A stretch of DNA of 64,000 bases from Triatoma infestans (Eukaryota > Arthropoda > Insecta > Hemiptera > Reduviidae), in assembly GCA_011037195.1 (NCBI GenBank), contig JAAEAF010003563.1, forward strand, positions 1-64,000. Direction: 5' to 3'. Below are positions 62,833 through 64,000 of this stretch, one piece after another (position 1 is the first letter of the stretch; each line of letters starts with the position of its first letter). A model generated the notes under the pieces. The model did no database searches, was not told the origin of the DNA, and was given only the letters and a program-made list of their open reading frames with translations. Position numbers and translations under genes: made by a program.

Positions 62833-63664
62833 CTGAAAAAAAAAGAGATTATTTCTTAACATAAATATAACATCTACCCACGGTGTGAACCCATGCTTAG
62901 TAAGTAATGGCTTTGTGTGTATTTTCTGATTACGTGTGCATGTATGTAGAATAAACCTAAAATAAAAGGTGTTATTGTGTTTTTCATACTCTAAGTTCTT
63001 GCAGAATATCTTTAAGCAATTATCATAACAGGGAAGAGATTAGGTCAGTGGAAGCGCGCTGGACTAGCAACGCGGATGTCCCAGATCCGCGTCCAGCATT
63101 GCTACCTACCCTTAGATTTTTTCTTTCTAGGAGCCTCTACAGCTCACTAACCGGTGATAGGTAGTGTTGTCTGTAAAGAAGAACACTGAGAAGCCGGCAG
63201 TGCAATGAGAAGGCTCCTGGCGCCAATGACCATAAATATTGATGCGCCTTAAATAAAAAAAAAACATACTAAATAAAAAAACCCGTGAACATACTTACCC
63301 TAATGTTTTTTTTCCAATTATCATCCATTTAAATAAGGAAATGTTCAGGTTAATATTTGGGAAGAGTGTCTACCATGTGGGAGTCTGTATAACTCATAAT
63401 TACCAAGATGTCTACTCAAATACTGATAACAAAGATACAAGAGTTACTGGAAAAAATACTTTTTTTTTAAACCGCGCTATGAAAGTTAAATTTTCCTCAT
63501 GTTGAGTAAATAGTCACATTTGGTTGAGCATACTCGAGCAATGTATTATTTATTTATTACTATTATCACTAACATATGCTCATAATTCATCTCATGCTCA
63601 AAAGTATTTCAAAAATATATATTCTACTTTATGTTTTGATATTCGTTACGATCGCTGTATATTT
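62833..63664. other. Upstream flank of the CLC gene
   Basis: Apart from the SINE at 63030-63262 this is AT-rich sequence with no recognisable exon. I could not place a promoter. Confidence 0.4.
63030..63262 (+). mobile_element. tRNA-derived SINE
   Basis: tRNA-like head (gattaggtcagtggaagcgc and ccagatccgcgtccag), body with cggtgataggtagtgttgtc and ccaatgaccataaatattga, ending gatgcgccttaaat and an A-rich tail. Same family as 26465-26682, opposite orientation. Lies upstream of the CLC gene. Confidence 0.75.
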
Positions 63665-63967
63665 GATGTTGTAAAACAGATGTTGAGATTCAGTCACAAA
63701 AAAAACTTTTTTCAAATTTCACCGACGTTTCGTCAAATTTATTGCCTTCTTCAGGGTAAAAACTTTCCCTTTTGAATTTCTTAAAAACTATAGTTTAACT
63801 TGTGATATACCATCACCAAGTATTCAACACTTCAAACAATAGTTTTTAAGAAATTCAAAAAAGAAAATTTTTACCCTGAAGAAGGCAATAAATTTACCGA
63901 AACGTCGGTGAAAATTTGTAAAAAGAGTTTTTTGGGACCAAATTTCAATATCCATTTCACAACATTC
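63665..63967. repeat. Palindromic element with two hammerhead-like arms
   Basis: The inverted arms are about 127 bp (63665-63791 and 63840-63967) around a loop of about 50 bp. In the plus-strand arm, CTGAAGA (63876-63882), one extra A, a 15-nt hairpin (GG..CC ends, 63884-63898), GAAAC (63899-63903) and GTC follow in order. Flanking bases 63866-63875 and 63907-63916 pair over 10 bp (one G-U) as stem I. The minus-strand arm (63760-63715) repeats this with a 7-bp stem I. ACGT within GAAACGTC is self-complementary, as in dimer-active minimal hammerheads. Confidence 0.65.
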
Positions 63968-64000
63968 TACTTCATTCATAAAAAAAAAGATAAATTTGTA

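Overview
The window looks like insect (or other arthropod) nuclear DNA. It is AT-rich, its genes are split by GT-AG introns (some only 74-79 bp, others 5-12 kb), and about half of it is transposable-element debris. No bacterial, organellar or rRNA sequence is visible. I could not fix the species.

The one well-supported host gene lies on the minus strand and covers most of the window (62460 down to 15892). I assembled 16 coding exons by joining reading frames across splice sites. All 15 junctions keep frame and give a 723-residue CLC chloride-transport protein of the ClC-6/7 type, with a membrane domain followed by two CBS repeats. The start codon has an in-frame stop upstream, the last exon ends in TAG, and a possible poly(A) signal lies about 140 nt further on. 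The gene looks intact but its ion path is unusual. The gating glutamate is kept (GCEEP), while the proton-glutamate position is Leu, GSGIP is GTGIE, GxFxP is GLHVP and the selectivity Tyr is probably Phe. It may be a divergent, perhaps uncoupled, CLC paralogue.

The rest is layered mobile DNA. Region 1-15.8 kb (downstream of the gene) holds a dead Tc1-like transposon, a pair of 1-kb direct repeats, and several 5'-truncated non-LTR elements, two of them with clean target-site duplications. Introns 14 and 15 hold palindromic elements; one, of 1.35 kb, has a 13-bp target-site duplication. Intron 9 (27.8-39.7 kb) holds a palindromic element split by a non-LTR element, a broken 5.7-kb LOA/I-type element with another element nested in it, and a minus-strand non-LTR element. 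Intron 7 (40-50 kb) holds an almost complete 5.75-kb EN-RT-RNaseH retrotransposon inserted inside an RTE-like element with a 13-bp duplication. Intron 6 holds a Ty3/gypsy gag-protease remnant. tRNA-derived SINEs occur at 18.6, 26.5, 54.3 and 63.1 kb.

A second theme is a recurring small RNA-like motif, CTGANGA - hairpin - GAAAC(CG)GT, in the arms of the palindromic elements at 17.6, 19.2/20.4, 28.1/29.2 and 63.7/63.9 kb, and alone at 59.7 kb. It matches the layout of a minimal type-I hammerhead ribozyme, as known from Penelope-like elements and retrozymes. In the best copies stem I is 8-10 bp.
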